A DNA stretch of 64,000 bases from Bacteroides sp. CAG:530. Lineage in GTDB: Bacteria > Bacteroidota > Bacteroidia > Bacteroidales > Bacteroidaceae. Shown in pieces: positions 17,446 to 25,803 of the stretch. The stretch lies in assembly GCA_000434735.1 (NCBI GenBank), contig FR881275.1, positions 77,014 through 141,013 on the forward strand. The letters run 5' to 3'. How positions within the stretch are numbered: the stretch's first letter is position 1; every line of letters starts with the position of its first letter. Made by a program: the position numbers and the translations under genes. The notes beneath the pieces were generated by a model. It was given only the letters and a program-made list of their open reading frames with translations. It did not search any database and was not told the origin of the DNA.

Positions 17446-18858
17446 TTAGAGCTTTTCGGCCAGTAAGATGGCTTTCTTCAGCGCTCCTAATTTATTATTA
17501 ACTTCTTGCAGTTCGTTCTCTTCATTGCTGAGTGCTGTGATGCCGCCTCCTGCCTGGAACCAGAGTTCGTTGTTTCGGCTTACAAAGGTACGTATTGTAA
17601 TGGCTTGATTCAAGGTTCCGTTCAGTCCGATGAATCCCACGCATCCGCCGTACGCTCCGCGGTTGTGCGGCTCTATCTCGCTGATTAATTGCATGGCTCT
17701 TACTTTAGGCGCACCGCTCAGAGTTCCGGCAGGGAATGTGTCGATGAACGAATGTATCGGGTTGGCATCGTCGTTAAGGGTTCCGCTTACACGGCTTACC
17801 AAGTGAATAACGTGGCTGTAGTACTGCGGTTCCTTGTAGAACTCCACGTGAGTATCATGGCAGTTGCGGCTCAGGTCGTTACGTGCCAAGTCAACCAGCA
17901 TTACGTGCTCTGCATTCTCTTTTGGGTCGGCCAGTAGGGCGGCGGTCAACTTCTCATCTGTCTGCTTGTCTCCGCTACGTCGTGTGGTGCCGGCTATCGG
18001 GTCTATGGTAGCCTGTCGTCCCTCTATCTTACAGTGGGTTTCGGGCGAAGAACCGAAGATGCGGAATCCGCCAAAGTCGAAGTAGAATAAATAAGGAGAG
18101 GGGTTAATGCTGCGCAGTGCACGGTAAAGCTTGAAGTCGTCGCCTTTGAATTTCTGGATGAAGCGGCGCGACAGAACTATTTGGAAAACATCGCCACGCA
18201 GACAGTGAGCTATACCTTTCCGTATGTTAGCCTTGTGCTGCTCGTCGGTAAGCGTGCTTGTGGTGTCGCCTTCGGCGGTGAAATCGTACGTAGTATAATT
18301 GCGGTCGCTGATAGCTTTTTCAATTTCGGCTATATGGCTTGGCTCTTGTCCGTCTTCCATATCTATCAGCACCATCTCGCTTTTGAAATCGTTGAATACG
18401 ATGATGTATTTATAAAGAATGTAGAGAATTTCGGGAGCGTCGTTACGGCGTTCGCGACTGTCTTTTACTGGTATGTGCTCAAAGTAGCGAACGGCGTTGA
18501 AGGTGGTATATCCGTATAGTCCGCAGTAGTTGGCGTATTCTCCTTCTACTTTAAAGTGACTCAGGAAATCGTTGATAGCGTCGTCTACCTTATATTCGTC
18601 GGATAGTGGCTTTTCTTTTTGACTTCCGTCGGGGAATACCGATGTAGCTATGCCGTGGTTTACGCTTACGCTGGCTATCGGATTCAGTCCGATGAATGAG
18701 CGGTTGTTCTCGCTGCCGTGATAGTCAGAGCTTTCCATCAATACGCTTTGCGGAAACAAGTCGCGTACTTTAAGGTAAGTCACTACCGGAGTGTATAAGT
18801 CGCCCAGCAGAACTTTATGATTCGTTTTGTATGTATATGTTTTCATTGTGGTTAGCAT
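17446..18858 (-). CDS. trpE: anthranilate synthase component I
   Basis: 470 residues; converts chorismate plus ammonia to anthranilate. The chorismate-binding domain shows IAGTTRRSGDKQTDE, AEHVMLVDLARNDLSR and FPAGTLSGAPKVRAM. Near the N-terminus VLMESSDYHG resembles the LLES feedback site by which tryptophan inhibits the enzyme. Two in-frame ATG codons (18858 and 18846) are possible starts; the first follows an A-rich tract and leaves 6 bp to the trpB stop, while the second gives the more usual MKTYTYKTN start. Confidence 0.95.
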   Translation of the reverse strand: MLTTMKTYTYKTNHKVLLGDLYTPVVTYLKVRDLFPQSVLMESSDYHGSENNRSFIGLNPIASVSVNHGIATSVFPDGSQKEKPLSDEYKVDDAINDFLSHFKVEGEYANYCGLYGYTTFNAVRYFEHIPVKDSRERRNDAPEILYILYKYIIVFNDFKSEMVLIDMEDGQEPSHIAEIEKAISDRNYTTYDFTAEGDTTSTLTDEQHKANIRKGIAHCLRGDVFQIVLSRRFIQKFKGDDFKLYRALRSINPSPYLFYFDFGGFRIFGSSPETHCKIEGRQATIDPIAGTTRRSGDKQTDEKLTAALLADPKENAEHVMLVDLARNDLSRNCHDTHVEFYKEPQYYSHVIHLVSRVSGTLNDDANPIHSFIDTFPAGTLSGAPKVRAMQLISEIEPHNRGAYGGCVGFIGLNGTLNQAITIRTFVSRNNELWFQAGGGITALSNEENELQEVNNKLGALKKAILLAEKL

Positions 18859-18864
18859 TTTAAG

Positions 18865-20046
18865 TTAGAACTCGTAATTGAGGTAAGTTTCTATATCCTT
18901 GTCGCCACGTCCCGATACGGTTAGTACCACTATATCTGTTGGCTTGAAGTTCATTTTCTGCAGTGCACCAAGTGCGTGAGCCGATTCCAACGCTGGTATA
19001 ATACCTTCCAGTCTTGTCAATTCGAATGCGGCGCGGATAGCCTCATCGTCGTTTATGGCAAGTACAGTAGCGCGGTGCTCGTGAGCAAGGTTGGCGTGCA
19101 TCGGGCCTATTCCCGGATAATCCAAACCTGCCGAAATTGAGTAAGGCTCTAAGATTTGTCCGTCTTCGTCTTGCATTACAAGAGTCTTAGAACCGTGAAT
19201 GATGCCAAGCTTTCCAAGCTGAATTGTAGCTGCCGACAAGCCGCTGTCGATGCCTTTACCTCCCGCTTCGGCCAGTACTATCTTCACTCTTTCGTCATCT
19301 ATGTAGTGGTAGATGGTTCCTGCAGCGTTGCTTCCGCCTCCTACGCACGCCATCAGATAGTCGGGATAGTCACGTCCTTCGTGCTCCATGAGCTGCTTCT
19401 TTATTTCCTCGCTGATAACCGACTGCAGGCGTGCCACCATATCGGGGTAGGGGTGCGGACCTACGGTAGAGCCTATCACGTAGTAAGTATCTTCTGGATG
19501 ACAGCACCAGTCGCGTATAGCCTCGTTGGTAGCATCCTTCAGCGTCATGTTGCCCGATGTTACGGGGTGTACGGTAGCTCCCAGCATCTTCATTCTCTCT
19601 ACGTTTACATGCTGACGTTCTACATCGGTTTTGCCCATGTAAACTATGCACTCCATGTTCATCAGCGCACATACGGTAGCTGTTGCCACGCCATGCTGTC
19701 CTGCTCCGGTTTCGGCTATGATACGCTTCTTGCCCATGCTTCTTGCCAGCAATACCTGACCTATGGCGTTGTTAATCTTATGCGCTCCAGTATGATTCAA
19801 ATCCTCTCGTTTCAGATATATTTTGCATCCGTATCGTTCTGATAATCTTTTCGCTAAGTAAAGTGGAGACGGACGTCCTACATAGTCGCGCAGCAACTGT
19901 GCAAATTCTTTCTTAAAATCTTCGCTTTCTAACACTTTCAGGTAAGAGTTCTTCAGTTCTTCTACACATCGGTGCAATATTTCGGGGATATATGCACCTC
20001 CGAAGTCGCCGTAAAATCCGTCTTTGTCTACTTGATAAGTTTTCAT
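18865..20046 (-). CDS. trpB: tryptophan synthase beta subunit
   Basis: 393 residues; PLP enzyme joining indole and serine. The Schiff-base lysine is Lys90 in HTGAHKINNA; ETGAGQHGVA and the phosphate-binding GGGSNAAG are present. It is the first structural gene of the operon, giving the order B-E-G-D-C-F-A. Transcription reaches it only after passing the attenuator at 20091-20124. Confidence 0.98.
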   Translation of the reverse strand: MKTYQVDKDGFYGDFGGAYIPEILHRCVEELKNSYLKVLESEDFKKEFAQLLRDYVGRPSPLYLAKRLSERYGCKIYLKREDLNHTGAHKINNAIGQVLLARSMGKKRIIAETGAGQHGVATATVCALMNMECIVYMGKTDVERQHVNVERMKMLGATVHPVTSGNMTLKDATNEAIRDWCCHPEDTYYVIGSTVGPHPYPDMVARLQSVISEEIKKQLMEHEGRDYPDYLMACVGGGSNAAGTIYHYIDDERVKIVLAEAGGKGIDSGLSAATIQLGKLGIIHGSKTLVMQDEDGQILEPYSISAGLDYPGIGPMHANLAHEHRATVLAINDDEAIRAAFELTRLEGIIPALESAHALGALQKMNFKPTDIVVLTVSGRGDKDIETYLNYEF

Positions 20047-20084
20047 TGTTATTTATATTTTTGTTTGTATTATAGTTTGCGTTA

Positions 20085-20124
20085 TAAAAGAAAAGAGGCC
20101 GTCGTAAGTACGACAGCCTCTTTT
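20085..20124 (-). terminator. trp attenuator (Rho-independent terminator before trpB)
   Basis: On the minus strand the arms AAAAGAGGC and GCCTCTTTT enclose GTCGTACTTACGAC, itself self-complementary, followed by CTTTTCTTTT. The stem ends about 40 nt before the trpB start. The loop plus descending arm contain CTTACGAC (20101-20108), which is the exact complement of GTCGTAAG at the end of the leader peptide gene (20172-20179), so an alternative antiterminator pairing is possible. Confidence 0.85.
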
Positions 20125-20137
20125 GAATTTTATACTG

Positions 20138-20146
20138 AATGAATCA
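20138..20146 (-). promoter_or_regulatory. downstream partner of the trp leader RNA pairing
   Basis: Minus-strand TGATTCATT here is an exact 9-nt complement of AATGAATCA within the leader peptide gene (20216-20224, codons 4-7). This would be the second, earlier stem of the attenuator; a ribosome on the leader would melt it. Confidence 0.5.
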
Positions 20147-20172
20147 CATATAACCATACGACTGATGTTCCC

Positions 20173-20235
20173 TTACGACCTTTTGAGTTGCAAGCGACGC
20201 CACCAGAAATAAGTATGATTCATTATCGATTTCAT
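20173..20235 (-). CDS. trpL: trp operon leader peptide
   Basis: A 20-codon ORF, ATG at 20235 and TAA at 20173-20175. It reads MKSIMNHTYFWW then RRLQLKRS, with two adjacent TGG codons (20200-20205). It lies between a canonical promoter and a terminator hairpin directly upstream of trpB, exactly the arrangement of classical trp attenuation: a ribosome stalled at the Trp codons when charged tRNA-Trp is short would free the antiterminator. What is seen: the ORF, the Trp pair, the terminator and the complementary segments. What is inferred: that translation and transcription are coupled closely enough here for the mechanism to work. Confidence 0.85.
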   Translation of the reverse strand: MKSIMNHTYFWWRRLQLKRS

Positions 20236-20259
20236 TGTTCTTGTTTTTAAATTCACAGG

Positions 20260-20290
20260 CAAATGTAGAGATTATATTTTATATTGCAAA
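20260..20290 (-). promoter_or_regulatory. trp operon promoter
   Basis: Minus-strand TTTG (20287-20290), 19-bp spacer, TACATTTG (20260-20267): a near-perfect Bacteroidetes promoter. Transcription would start near 20253, about 18 nt before the leader peptide ATG and ~200 nt before trpB. The remaining ~200 bp up to the next gene at 20495 are AT-rich, with a possible 6-bp GAGAAG/CTTCTC stem (20361-20395) and nothing else recognised. Confidence 0.8.
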
Positions 20291-20494
20291 TGAAAACGAA
20301 CTTTTTTATTCATTTTAACGGAAAAAAGTCGCTGTGGCTTTCTTATTGTTATATAATAAGGAGAAGGTATTAATTTGATATTAAAAAGACTTCTCTGCTA
20401 AATAATCGTCACCCGATAGTGCGTGTATGGAAATAAATGCATAAATTCGTGATGACAATGATAGAAGTTTAACTGTTTTATAATATTAGTTTAT

Positions 20495-21097
20495 ATGAAA
20501 TCATTTAATAATTACTCGCTTATTAGTAGCCTATGCTCGTTGGCAGTCGGCATATTGTTGGTAGCTATGCCCGGTGTGGCAGCTGTTTACTTGGTTATAA
20601 CCATCGGTATGTTATTCATGATACCCGGTTTGGTAGGAGTAGCAACTTATCTCATGGCGTTGCGTCGTGGCGAAACCAGCAGTCACAGCTTGTTCCCGTT
20701 AGTAGCCGTTGGTAGTATTCTGTTTGGTCTTTGGCTGATTATTATGCCGAACTTCTTTATTGAGGTAATCATGTACATCCTAGGAGTTTTGCTGGTATTG
20801 GCAGGATTGAATCAGCTTGCCGCTTTTGTATCGGCACGTACTTATACCACCGTTCCGTTAGGATGGTACATCATTCCGGTACTGGTTTTCATAGCCGGAC
20901 TTGTAATTCTCTTTAACCCGTTCGACGCAGCCGAACTACCATTCATAGTTTTAGGCTCGGCCTTCATAGTTTACTCTCTTACCGATTTGATTCGTCTCTT
21001 CAAATACCGTAAACGCACAGAAGACATTCAAGAAGCAGAAGAAGTTAAAGACGATAAAGAGGTAAAGAAAATAGAAGAAAATAAAGAGGCGAAATAA
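20495..21097 (+). CDS. HdeD/DUF308-type membrane protein
   Basis: 200 residues with about six hydrophobic segments in three closely spaced pairs (for example SLAVGILLVAMPGVAAVYLVIT, VAVGSILFGLWLIIMPNFFI, IIPVLVFIAGLVILFNPF). The repeated 'GI/GL...P' pairs are typical of the HdeD/DUF308 family of small inner-membrane proteins. HdeD is linked to acid resistance in E. coli, but function in Bacteroidetes is unknown. The C-terminal ~35 residues form a highly charged Glu/Lys tail (EDIQEAEEVKDDKEVKKIEE) likely in the cytoplasm. No clear promoter was found. Confidence 0.75.
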   Translation: MKSFNNYSLISSLCSLAVGILLVAMPGVAAVYLVITIGMLFMIPGLVGVATYLMALRRGETSSHSLFPLVAVGSILFGLWLIIMPNFFIEVIMYILGVLLVLAGLNQLAAFVSARTYTTVPLGWYIIPVLVFIAGLVILFNPFDAAELPFIVLGSAFIVYSLTDLIRLFKYRKRTEDIQEAEEVKDDKEVKKIEENKEAK

Positions 21098-21105
21098 AAA
21101 CAAAA

Positions 21106-21137
21106 AAATATGGAATAGCAACCGCTATTCCATATTT
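21106..21137 (-). terminator. terminator overlapping the end of the araC-type gene
   Basis: AAATATGGAATAGC (21106-21119) pairs with GCTATTCCATATTT (21124-21137), a 14-bp perfect stem with a 4-nt loop. On the minus strand it is followed by TTTTTTTG. Its right arm lies inside the last codons and stop of the AraC-family gene, and it also separates that gene from the convergent HdeD-like gene. Confidence 0.8.
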
Positions 21138-21976
21138 CTGAATTGCTTGGGCGACATGCCCGTATATCTTTTAAAATACTTTCCGAAAAACGAAATATCC
21201 GGGAAATTCAGCGAATATGCTATCTCCTGAATAGTAAGTTCCGTACTCTTAAGCTTAGCCTGCGCATCTCTTATCACGAACGAAGAAATAATATCAGTCA
21301 ACGTCTTTCCCGTAGTCTTCTTAATGGTAGTACTAAGATGCTGCGGCGAGAGATGCATCTTATCGGCATAGAAAGAAATACTTCTTTCGGTTTTATAATT
21401 ATCGATTATAATTTTTACCAAGTCCTTCACTATTTCCTCATTGCGGTTATAGTGAACCTTATTATCGATACCATTGTTCTGCTTGCTTAGGTTTCCTACC
21501 GCCATGATAAACTGTACACAGATAGTCTGTGCCTGCTCGCCTTGTAAAAAATCGTCTAGCTTGCTGGCCTTTATCAGCACCTTGAAATAGTCGATGAAAA
21601 CAGAAAAAGCATTATCTTCAAGCTTTATAACCGGTCTTTCGAATAATAAGGGAGCATACTTTATAGCTCTTGTAAACAGCATAGGGTTCTCCGCTAACTT
21701 TCTATCAAATCCGGCAAAAGCGAAGCGGCAGTCGGGACTAGCATCAGTGATGCAGAAAAAATGCCCCGGGAAAATCATGGCGATGCAGTTTTTTGTAATC
21801 TCAAATTTGTGCAAATGTATAGTTACGGTGCAACTTCCTTGCATACATAGCAAGAAAAGGCAGCCGGGCATTTCTTCTGCTTTTGAGAACAATGATTTTA
21901 TGTTGCCTATCAAGTCGAAACCTACTATGAAGTCTTTGTCGGTAGGCAAGTGGTTTAGTGAAGTTGTTCTTCTCAT
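21125..21976 (-). CDS. AraC-family transcriptional regulator
   Basis: 283 residues. The C-terminal ~100 residues carry two helix-turn-helix motifs: SISFYADKMHLSPQHLSTTIKKTTGKTLTDI and LTIQEIAYSLNFPDISFFGKYFKRYTGMSPKQFR, the latter being the AraC/XylS signature. The N-terminal ~170 residues would be a cupin-like ligand or dimerisation domain, with no residues that name the ligand. It has its own promoter and is divergent from the MBL hydrolase gene. The regulated genes are not known. Confidence 0.88.
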   Translation of the reverse strand: MRRTTSLNHLPTDKDFIVGFDLIGNIKSLFSKAEEMPGCLFLLCMQGSCTVTIHLHKFEITKNCIAMIFPGHFFCITDASPDCRFAFAGFDRKLAENPMLFTRAIKYAPLLFERPVIKLEDNAFSVFIDYFKVLIKASKLDDFLQGEQAQTICVQFIMAVGNLSKQNNGIDNKVHYNRNEEIVKDLVKIIIDNYKTERSISFYADKMHLSPQHLSTTIKKTTGKTLTDIISSFVIRDAQAKLKSTELTIQEIAYSLNFPDISFFGKYFKRYTGMSPKQFRNME

Positions 21977-22005
21977 TATTTTTCTGAGTCCTTTTTAATA
22001 TTCTA

Positions 22006-22037
22006 CAAAAATAACTTTTTAGTCATTAACTTCCAAA
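22006..22037 (-). promoter_or_regulatory. promoter of the araC-type gene
   Basis: Minus-strand TTTG (22034-22037), 20-bp spacer, TATTTTTG (22006-22013). A plus-strand TATTTTTG at 22094-22101 is a plausible -7 box for the divergent hydrolase gene. Confidence 0.6.
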
Positions 22038-22124
22038 CAATGGATAATTGAAAAAATAGTTAAGGAAGCATGTCGTAGTAAATATAGAATGCGTATTTTT
22101 GCGCTGAATGTATAATGAACAGAA

Positions 22125-22901
22125 ATGAAAATTACGATATTAGGAAGCGGAACTTCTACAGGAGTGCCGCAGGTAGGATGCCAGTGTGAGGTGTGTACCA
22201 GCCACGACCCGCACGATAAGCGTTTGCGTTGTTCGGGATTGGTAGAAGTAAACGGAGTGCGTATTCTCATAGACTGCGGACCCGACTTTAGGGAACAATG
22301 TTTGCGCCTGCCCGAATTCGGCCCCATAGACGGAGTGCTGATAACCCACGAACACTACGACCACGTAGGAGGTCTGGACGATCTTCGTCCGTTCTGCGCA
22401 TTACGCAGTGTTCCGGTATATGCAGAAGACTTCGTGGCGCAGAGACTGATGACCCGTATGCCATATTGTTTTACGGAGCATCCGTATCCGGGCGTTCCAA
22501 GCATCCCCATGAGTAAGATAGAACCGTTCAAGCCATTTACCGTATCAAGTATGGACGGTCATTCTGTAGAAGTGATGCCGTTTAGAGTGATGCACGGCAA
22601 GCTCCCTATCCTTGGATATCGTATAGGCGATATGGCATGGATAACCGATATGCTTACCATGCCCGAAGAAACGTACGCTTACCTCGATGGACTGAAAGTC
22701 TTGGTAATGAACGCCCTGAGAATTACTCCGCACTGGACACACCAATCGCTCGATGAGGCTTTGCAGCAAGCCAAGCGCATCAGTGCACGCCAAACCTGCT
22801 TCGTACATATGAGTCATCAGATGGGACTTCATGCCGAAGTGCAGAAACAATTGCCAGAAAACATTGCGTTAGCTTACGATGGCATGACTATAGAGTACTG
22901 A
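22125..22901 (+). CDS. MBL-fold metal-dependent hydrolase
   Basis: 258 residues. The metallo-beta-lactamase site THEHYDHVGGLDDLR (HxHxDH) is intact, with later metal ligands in RVMHGKLPILGYR and CFVHMSHQMGLH. The start KITILGSGTSTGVPQVGC and an early Cys cluster (VGCQCEVCTSHDPHDKRLRCSG) resemble the PhnP-like/lipoyltransferase-linked branch of phosphodiesterases. The substrate is not clear; a cyclic phosphodiester is likely from the family. It converges on nth with a 7-bp gap and no visible terminator between them. Confidence 0.82.
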   Translation: MKITILGSGTSTGVPQVGCQCEVCTSHDPHDKRLRCSGLVEVNGVRILIDCGPDFREQCLRLPEFGPIDGVLITHEHYDHVGGLDDLRPFCALRSVPVYAEDFVAQRLMTRMPYCFTEHPYPGVPSIPMSKIEPFKPFTVSSMDGHSVEVMPFRVMHGKLPILGYRIGDMAWITDMLTMPEETYAYLDGLKVLVMNALRITPHWTHQSLDEALQQAKRISARQTCFVHMSHQMGLHAEVQKQLPENIALAYDGMTIEY

Positions 22902-22908
22902 TTGCGTG

Positions 22909-23556
22909 TCAGCCCAACTTTGCCTTTAGCGAATCCTTGCAGATGCCGTTCAGTCCGCATTCCGCACATTTGGGCGAGCGTGCGGTACATACATATCTGC
23001 CGTGAAGAATGAGCCAATGATGCGCTATGGGGATAAGGCTTTCGGGGATGTATTTCACCAACTCCTTCTCTGTAGCCAATGGGGTAGTGCAACTGGGCGG
23101 CACTAATCCGATGCGGTGGCTTACTCTGAAAACATGCGTATCTACAGCCATTGTAGCTTTGTTGAACACTACGCTTTGTATCACGTTAGCCGTTTTTCGT
23201 CCTACTCCCGGTAGCTTTATGAGGTCTTCCAGTGTGTCTGGCACTTGCCCTCCGAAATCGCTTACCAGCATCTTGGCCATACCCACCAAGTGTTTCGATT
23301 TATTGTTGGGATAGCTCACGCTGTGTATATATTCAAACATCACTTCGGGCGTGCTTTCTGCCATAGCCTCCGGTGTAGGGTAGTCGTGAAACAGCGGTGG
23401 AGTAATCATGTTTACCCGCTTGTCTGTGCATTGTGCGCTTAGTATCACCGCTACCAAAAGCTGAAACGGATTCTCGTAATGTAGTTCCGTCTCCGCTACC
23501 GGGAGAGCTTTTTGGAAATACTTTATTACCTTGTTATATAGTTCTTTCTTTCTCAT
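22909..23556 (-). CDS. nth: endonuclease III (DNA glycosylase/AP lyase)
   Basis: 215 residues; removes oxidised pyrimidines and nicks the abasic site. The helix-hairpin-helix LPGVGRKTANVI with the catalytic Lys, the catalytic Asp in VDTHVFRVSHR and the 4Fe-4S motif C-x6-C-x2-C-x5-C (CTARSPKCAECGLNGIC) are all present. It lies 40 bp downstream of corA on the same strand and may be read from the corA transcript. Confidence 0.96.
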   Translation of the reverse strand: MRKKELYNKVIKYFQKALPVAETELHYENPFQLLVAVILSAQCTDKRVNMITPPLFHDYPTPEAMAESTPEVMFEYIHSVSYPNNKSKHLVGMAKMLVSDFGGQVPDTLEDLIKLPGVGRKTANVIQSVVFNKATMAVDTHVFRVSHRIGLVPPSCTTPLATEKELVKYIPESLIPIAHHWLILHGRYVCTARSPKCAECGLNGICKDSLKAKLG

Positions 23557-23596
23557 TTCTGTACGTGGTTTTTACTATGTGGATACGGCCGGTATC

Positions 23597-24646
23597 TTAC
23601 TGCGGTTTGTACCATTTCTTTTTGCGGAAGTAGAGATAAATGCCTCCTGCCACAAGTGCCATCAGCAGCCATGCGAACAGATATCCGTACTTCCAGTCAA
23701 GCTCGGGCATGTAACGGTAGTTCATTCCCCATATACCTGCCAGGAATGTCAGCGGAATGAATATTACTGAAACGATGGTGAGTTGCCGCATGATATTGTT
23801 CATGCGTCGGTCGTTGTTAGATAGATACAAGTCCACCAGTGCTGTAATCATGTCCCGGCATACGTCGAGGGTTTGCAATACAAACTGCAGATGGTCATTC
23901 ACATCATTAAAGAACGGCAGACTGTTTTTGTGGAGTATGGCACTGTCAGTATGAAGCAACTTGTTTATTTGCTCCTTCAGCGGCAAGATACTCTTCTTGA
24001 TAAGTCTGTAGTTTCGTCTGTAAGCCTGAATGCTGTCTATGCCCGGAGTATTGTTTTCGTCGGGCGATAAAAGCAGCTCCTCCAAATCATCCAACTCGTC
24101 TTCCATATCCGTCAATATAGACATGAAGCTGGCCATCACACTGTTCAGAATCACACTGAGCAAGAAATCCGATTGTCGGTTTCTTATCTTCAGTACATTC
24201 TTGTCGATAGCTTTAACAATATCGCCGAAGAAATCGGTATCTACTTCGCTAAACGTAATCAGGAAATTGCCCCCTTGCACTATGCTCAATTGCTGAGGCT
24301 CGTAGTGACCATCCTTTCCCTTTGACAATAATTTCAGTATGATGATATTATAATTCTCCCGCTCCTCTATCTTGGTAAGATGATTGGCGTTCAGAATATC
24401 CTGCGTGATAAGGAAATCGATGCCGAAGTGTCGGCACACCTGCTGCACGCATTCAGCGTTTTGCAGTCCGTGCACCTGAATCCAATTTATGGCCCCCGCG
24501 TTCATGAAGTCCGTCAGTTCATCAATACTCTTTCCGTTGTGGCACGTCATGCCGTTACCGTTGTATGTACACAGATGCAGATGGGTGGGAGTCTTGCTCT
24601 CGCCCGTATACTTTACCTGTTCGCTAAGTAGATTATTTGTAGCCAT
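23597..24646 (-). CDS. corA: CorA-type magnesium/cobalt transporter
   Basis: 349 residues. A long cytoplasmic N-terminal domain of ~290 residues is followed by two membrane helices (VSVIFIPLTFLAGIWGMNY and LFAWLLMALVAGGIYLYF). Between them lies the selectivity motif GMN (GIWGMNYRYMPEL). The C-terminus is short and basic (RKKKWYKPQ), as in CorA. A minus-strand TAAATTTG at 24684-24691 is a possible -7 box. Confidence 0.93.
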   Translation of the reverse strand: MATNNLLSEQVKYTGESKTPTHLHLCTYNGNGMTCHNGKSIDELTDFMNAGAINWIQVHGLQNAECVQQVCRHFGIDFLITQDILNANHLTKIEERENYNIIILKLLSKGKDGHYEPQQLSIVQGGNFLITFSEVDTDFFGDIVKAIDKNVLKIRNRQSDFLLSVILNSVMASFMSILTDMEDELDDLEELLLSPDENNTPGIDSIQAYRRNYRLIKKSILPLKEQINKLLHTDSAILHKNSLPFFNDVNDHLQFVLQTLDVCRDMITALVDLYLSNNDRRMNNIMRQLTIVSVIFIPLTFLAGIWGMNYRYMPELDWKYGYLFAWLLMALVAGGIYLYFRKKKWYKPQ

Positions 24647-24856
24647 ACTATATAGTTTGCCTCGCGTTCGATATTGTTGCCTACAAATTTATGCTTTTCT
24701 TTTTTATCATGGTAAGGTATGGTGGGGTTTCTTTTTTGGGGAAAGTATTTTGTATGGGTACTTGTATGGATGTCATAATAAGGTGCAATGGTTCGAAAAG
24801 AGAATTAAATTCTGTAATTTTATTAAACATTGATTTATGCTCTTAACACACATGAA

Positions 24857-24895
24857 AAAAGAATGCGAGCCGTAAAAAACTACTCGCATTCTTTT
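24857..24895 (-). terminator. terminator of the rhamnose operon
   Basis: AAAAGAATGCGAG (24857-24869) pairs with CTCGCATTCTTTT (24883-24895), 13 bp; on the minus strand the stem is followed by TTC and lies about 100 nt past the rhaD stop. Confidence 0.75.
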
Positions 24896-24903
24896 AGTTG
24901 ACT

Positions 24904-24947
24904 CATTGCATTCTTTCACTTGAACCATCGTATTGTTCTTTTCGCGA
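24904..24947 (+). repeat. two 22-bp repeat units (CATTGCA/CATCGTA type)
   Basis: CATTGCATTCTTT at 24904 and CATCGTATTGTTC at 24926 are exactly 22 bp apart and joined by CACTTGAAC. The same core (CATCGCAWTRTTT) and the TTGAAC linker recur in the array at 41.9 kb. Confidence 0.6.
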
Positions 24948-24994
24948 ATTAACGTTGTTGTGCATGGTAACGTTAAATGCCTTTTATGGATAGC

Positions 24995-25789
24995 TTACAG
25001 ATTGAATACCCTTTTAAGCTCATCCATCTGTTCATCGCTCATGCCCTTGGGTACAAAGCCCATAGAGCATGCTGACTCGTAAATCTTGGCAGACTTGGTG
25101 AAGGTGTCTATCATATCGAAAGCCTCTATCAAATCTTCGCCTACAGCTACAACACCATGCTTTTCCCACATCACCACATCATATTCATCGAGCTGTTTGA
25201 TGGTTTCTTCGGCAAGAATTACTGAACCGGGCAATTGATATCGAGCTATACCCAATCCCTTGGGACAGAATGCACGTGTTTCTGGAATCATGCTCCAAAG
25301 CAATTTGCCCAAGACATCTTTCTCAAGAAAAGCCGGATTGTGAGTCATGGCTACCAATTCTATGGGATGCGTGTGTATCACCGCCTTGTTCTTACGGCCC
25401 TTGCCGATGAGATAATCGTGTATCATAAGGTGTGAAGGCAATTCGGAAGTCGGGCGTATATACTCTTCTGCCACGATGTCATAACTTGTTCCGTCGTCCG
25501 AAATACGGATGATAGACATGTTCTTCATGGGTTGGGAATGCACGTAACGCATTCTCTTTCCGGTGCCTGTAACCAGAAAATAATTGTTACATAAGTTCTT
25601 TACCTGCTGAGGTAAGGTGATAGAGTCGCCCAGCGGCTTGAGTGCAGTGATAGATTCATCTACAATGTCGGTGATGTTGTAAGAAATGTTACCACCATTG
25701 CGTTCTGCCCATCCACGTTCCCAAAGGTAGCCGGCTACTTCGGCTATCTGCGAAATAATTTCCGAAATTGAATCGTTATAATTCATCAT
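24995..25789 (-). CDS. rhaD: rhamnulose-1-phosphate aldolase
   Basis: 264-residue class II aldolase that splits L-rhamnulose 1-phosphate into dihydroxyacetone phosphate and L-lactaldehyde. The zinc ligands are seen in AVIHTHPIELVAMTH and in the later EKHGVVAVG; the N-terminal ERNGGNISYN segment binds the phosphate. It is the last gene of the rhamnose operon (called rhaA in some Bacteroides work). No lactaldehyde reductase gene follows; the next gene is corA beyond a terminator. Confidence 0.93.
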   Translation of the reverse strand: MMNYNDSISEIISQIAEVAGYLWERGWAERNGGNISYNITDIVDESITALKPLGDSITLPQQVKNLCNNYFLVTGTGKRMRYVHSQPMKNMSIIRISDDGTSYDIVAEEYIRPTSELPSHLMIHDYLIGKGRKNKAVIHTHPIELVAMTHNPAFLEKDVLGKLLWSMIPETRAFCPKGLGIARYQLPGSVILAEETIKQLDEYDVVMWEKHGVVAVGEDLIEAFDMIDTFTKSAKIYESACSMGFVPKGMSDEQMDELKRVFNL

Positions 25790-25803
25790 AATAATATGTT
25801 AGC

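Larger units (their letters stand above)
24647..24994. other. intergenic region between corA and rhaD
   Basis: 348 bp without a credible gene. It holds the corA -7 box (24684-24691), a GCAATGGTTCGAA segment near 24784 that resembles the inverse of the CATTG...GAAC repeat, the rhamnose operon terminator (24857-24895) and two 22-bp spaced repeat units at 24904 and 24926. The sequence around 24720-24760 is G/T-rich with no recognised structure. Confidence 0.6.
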
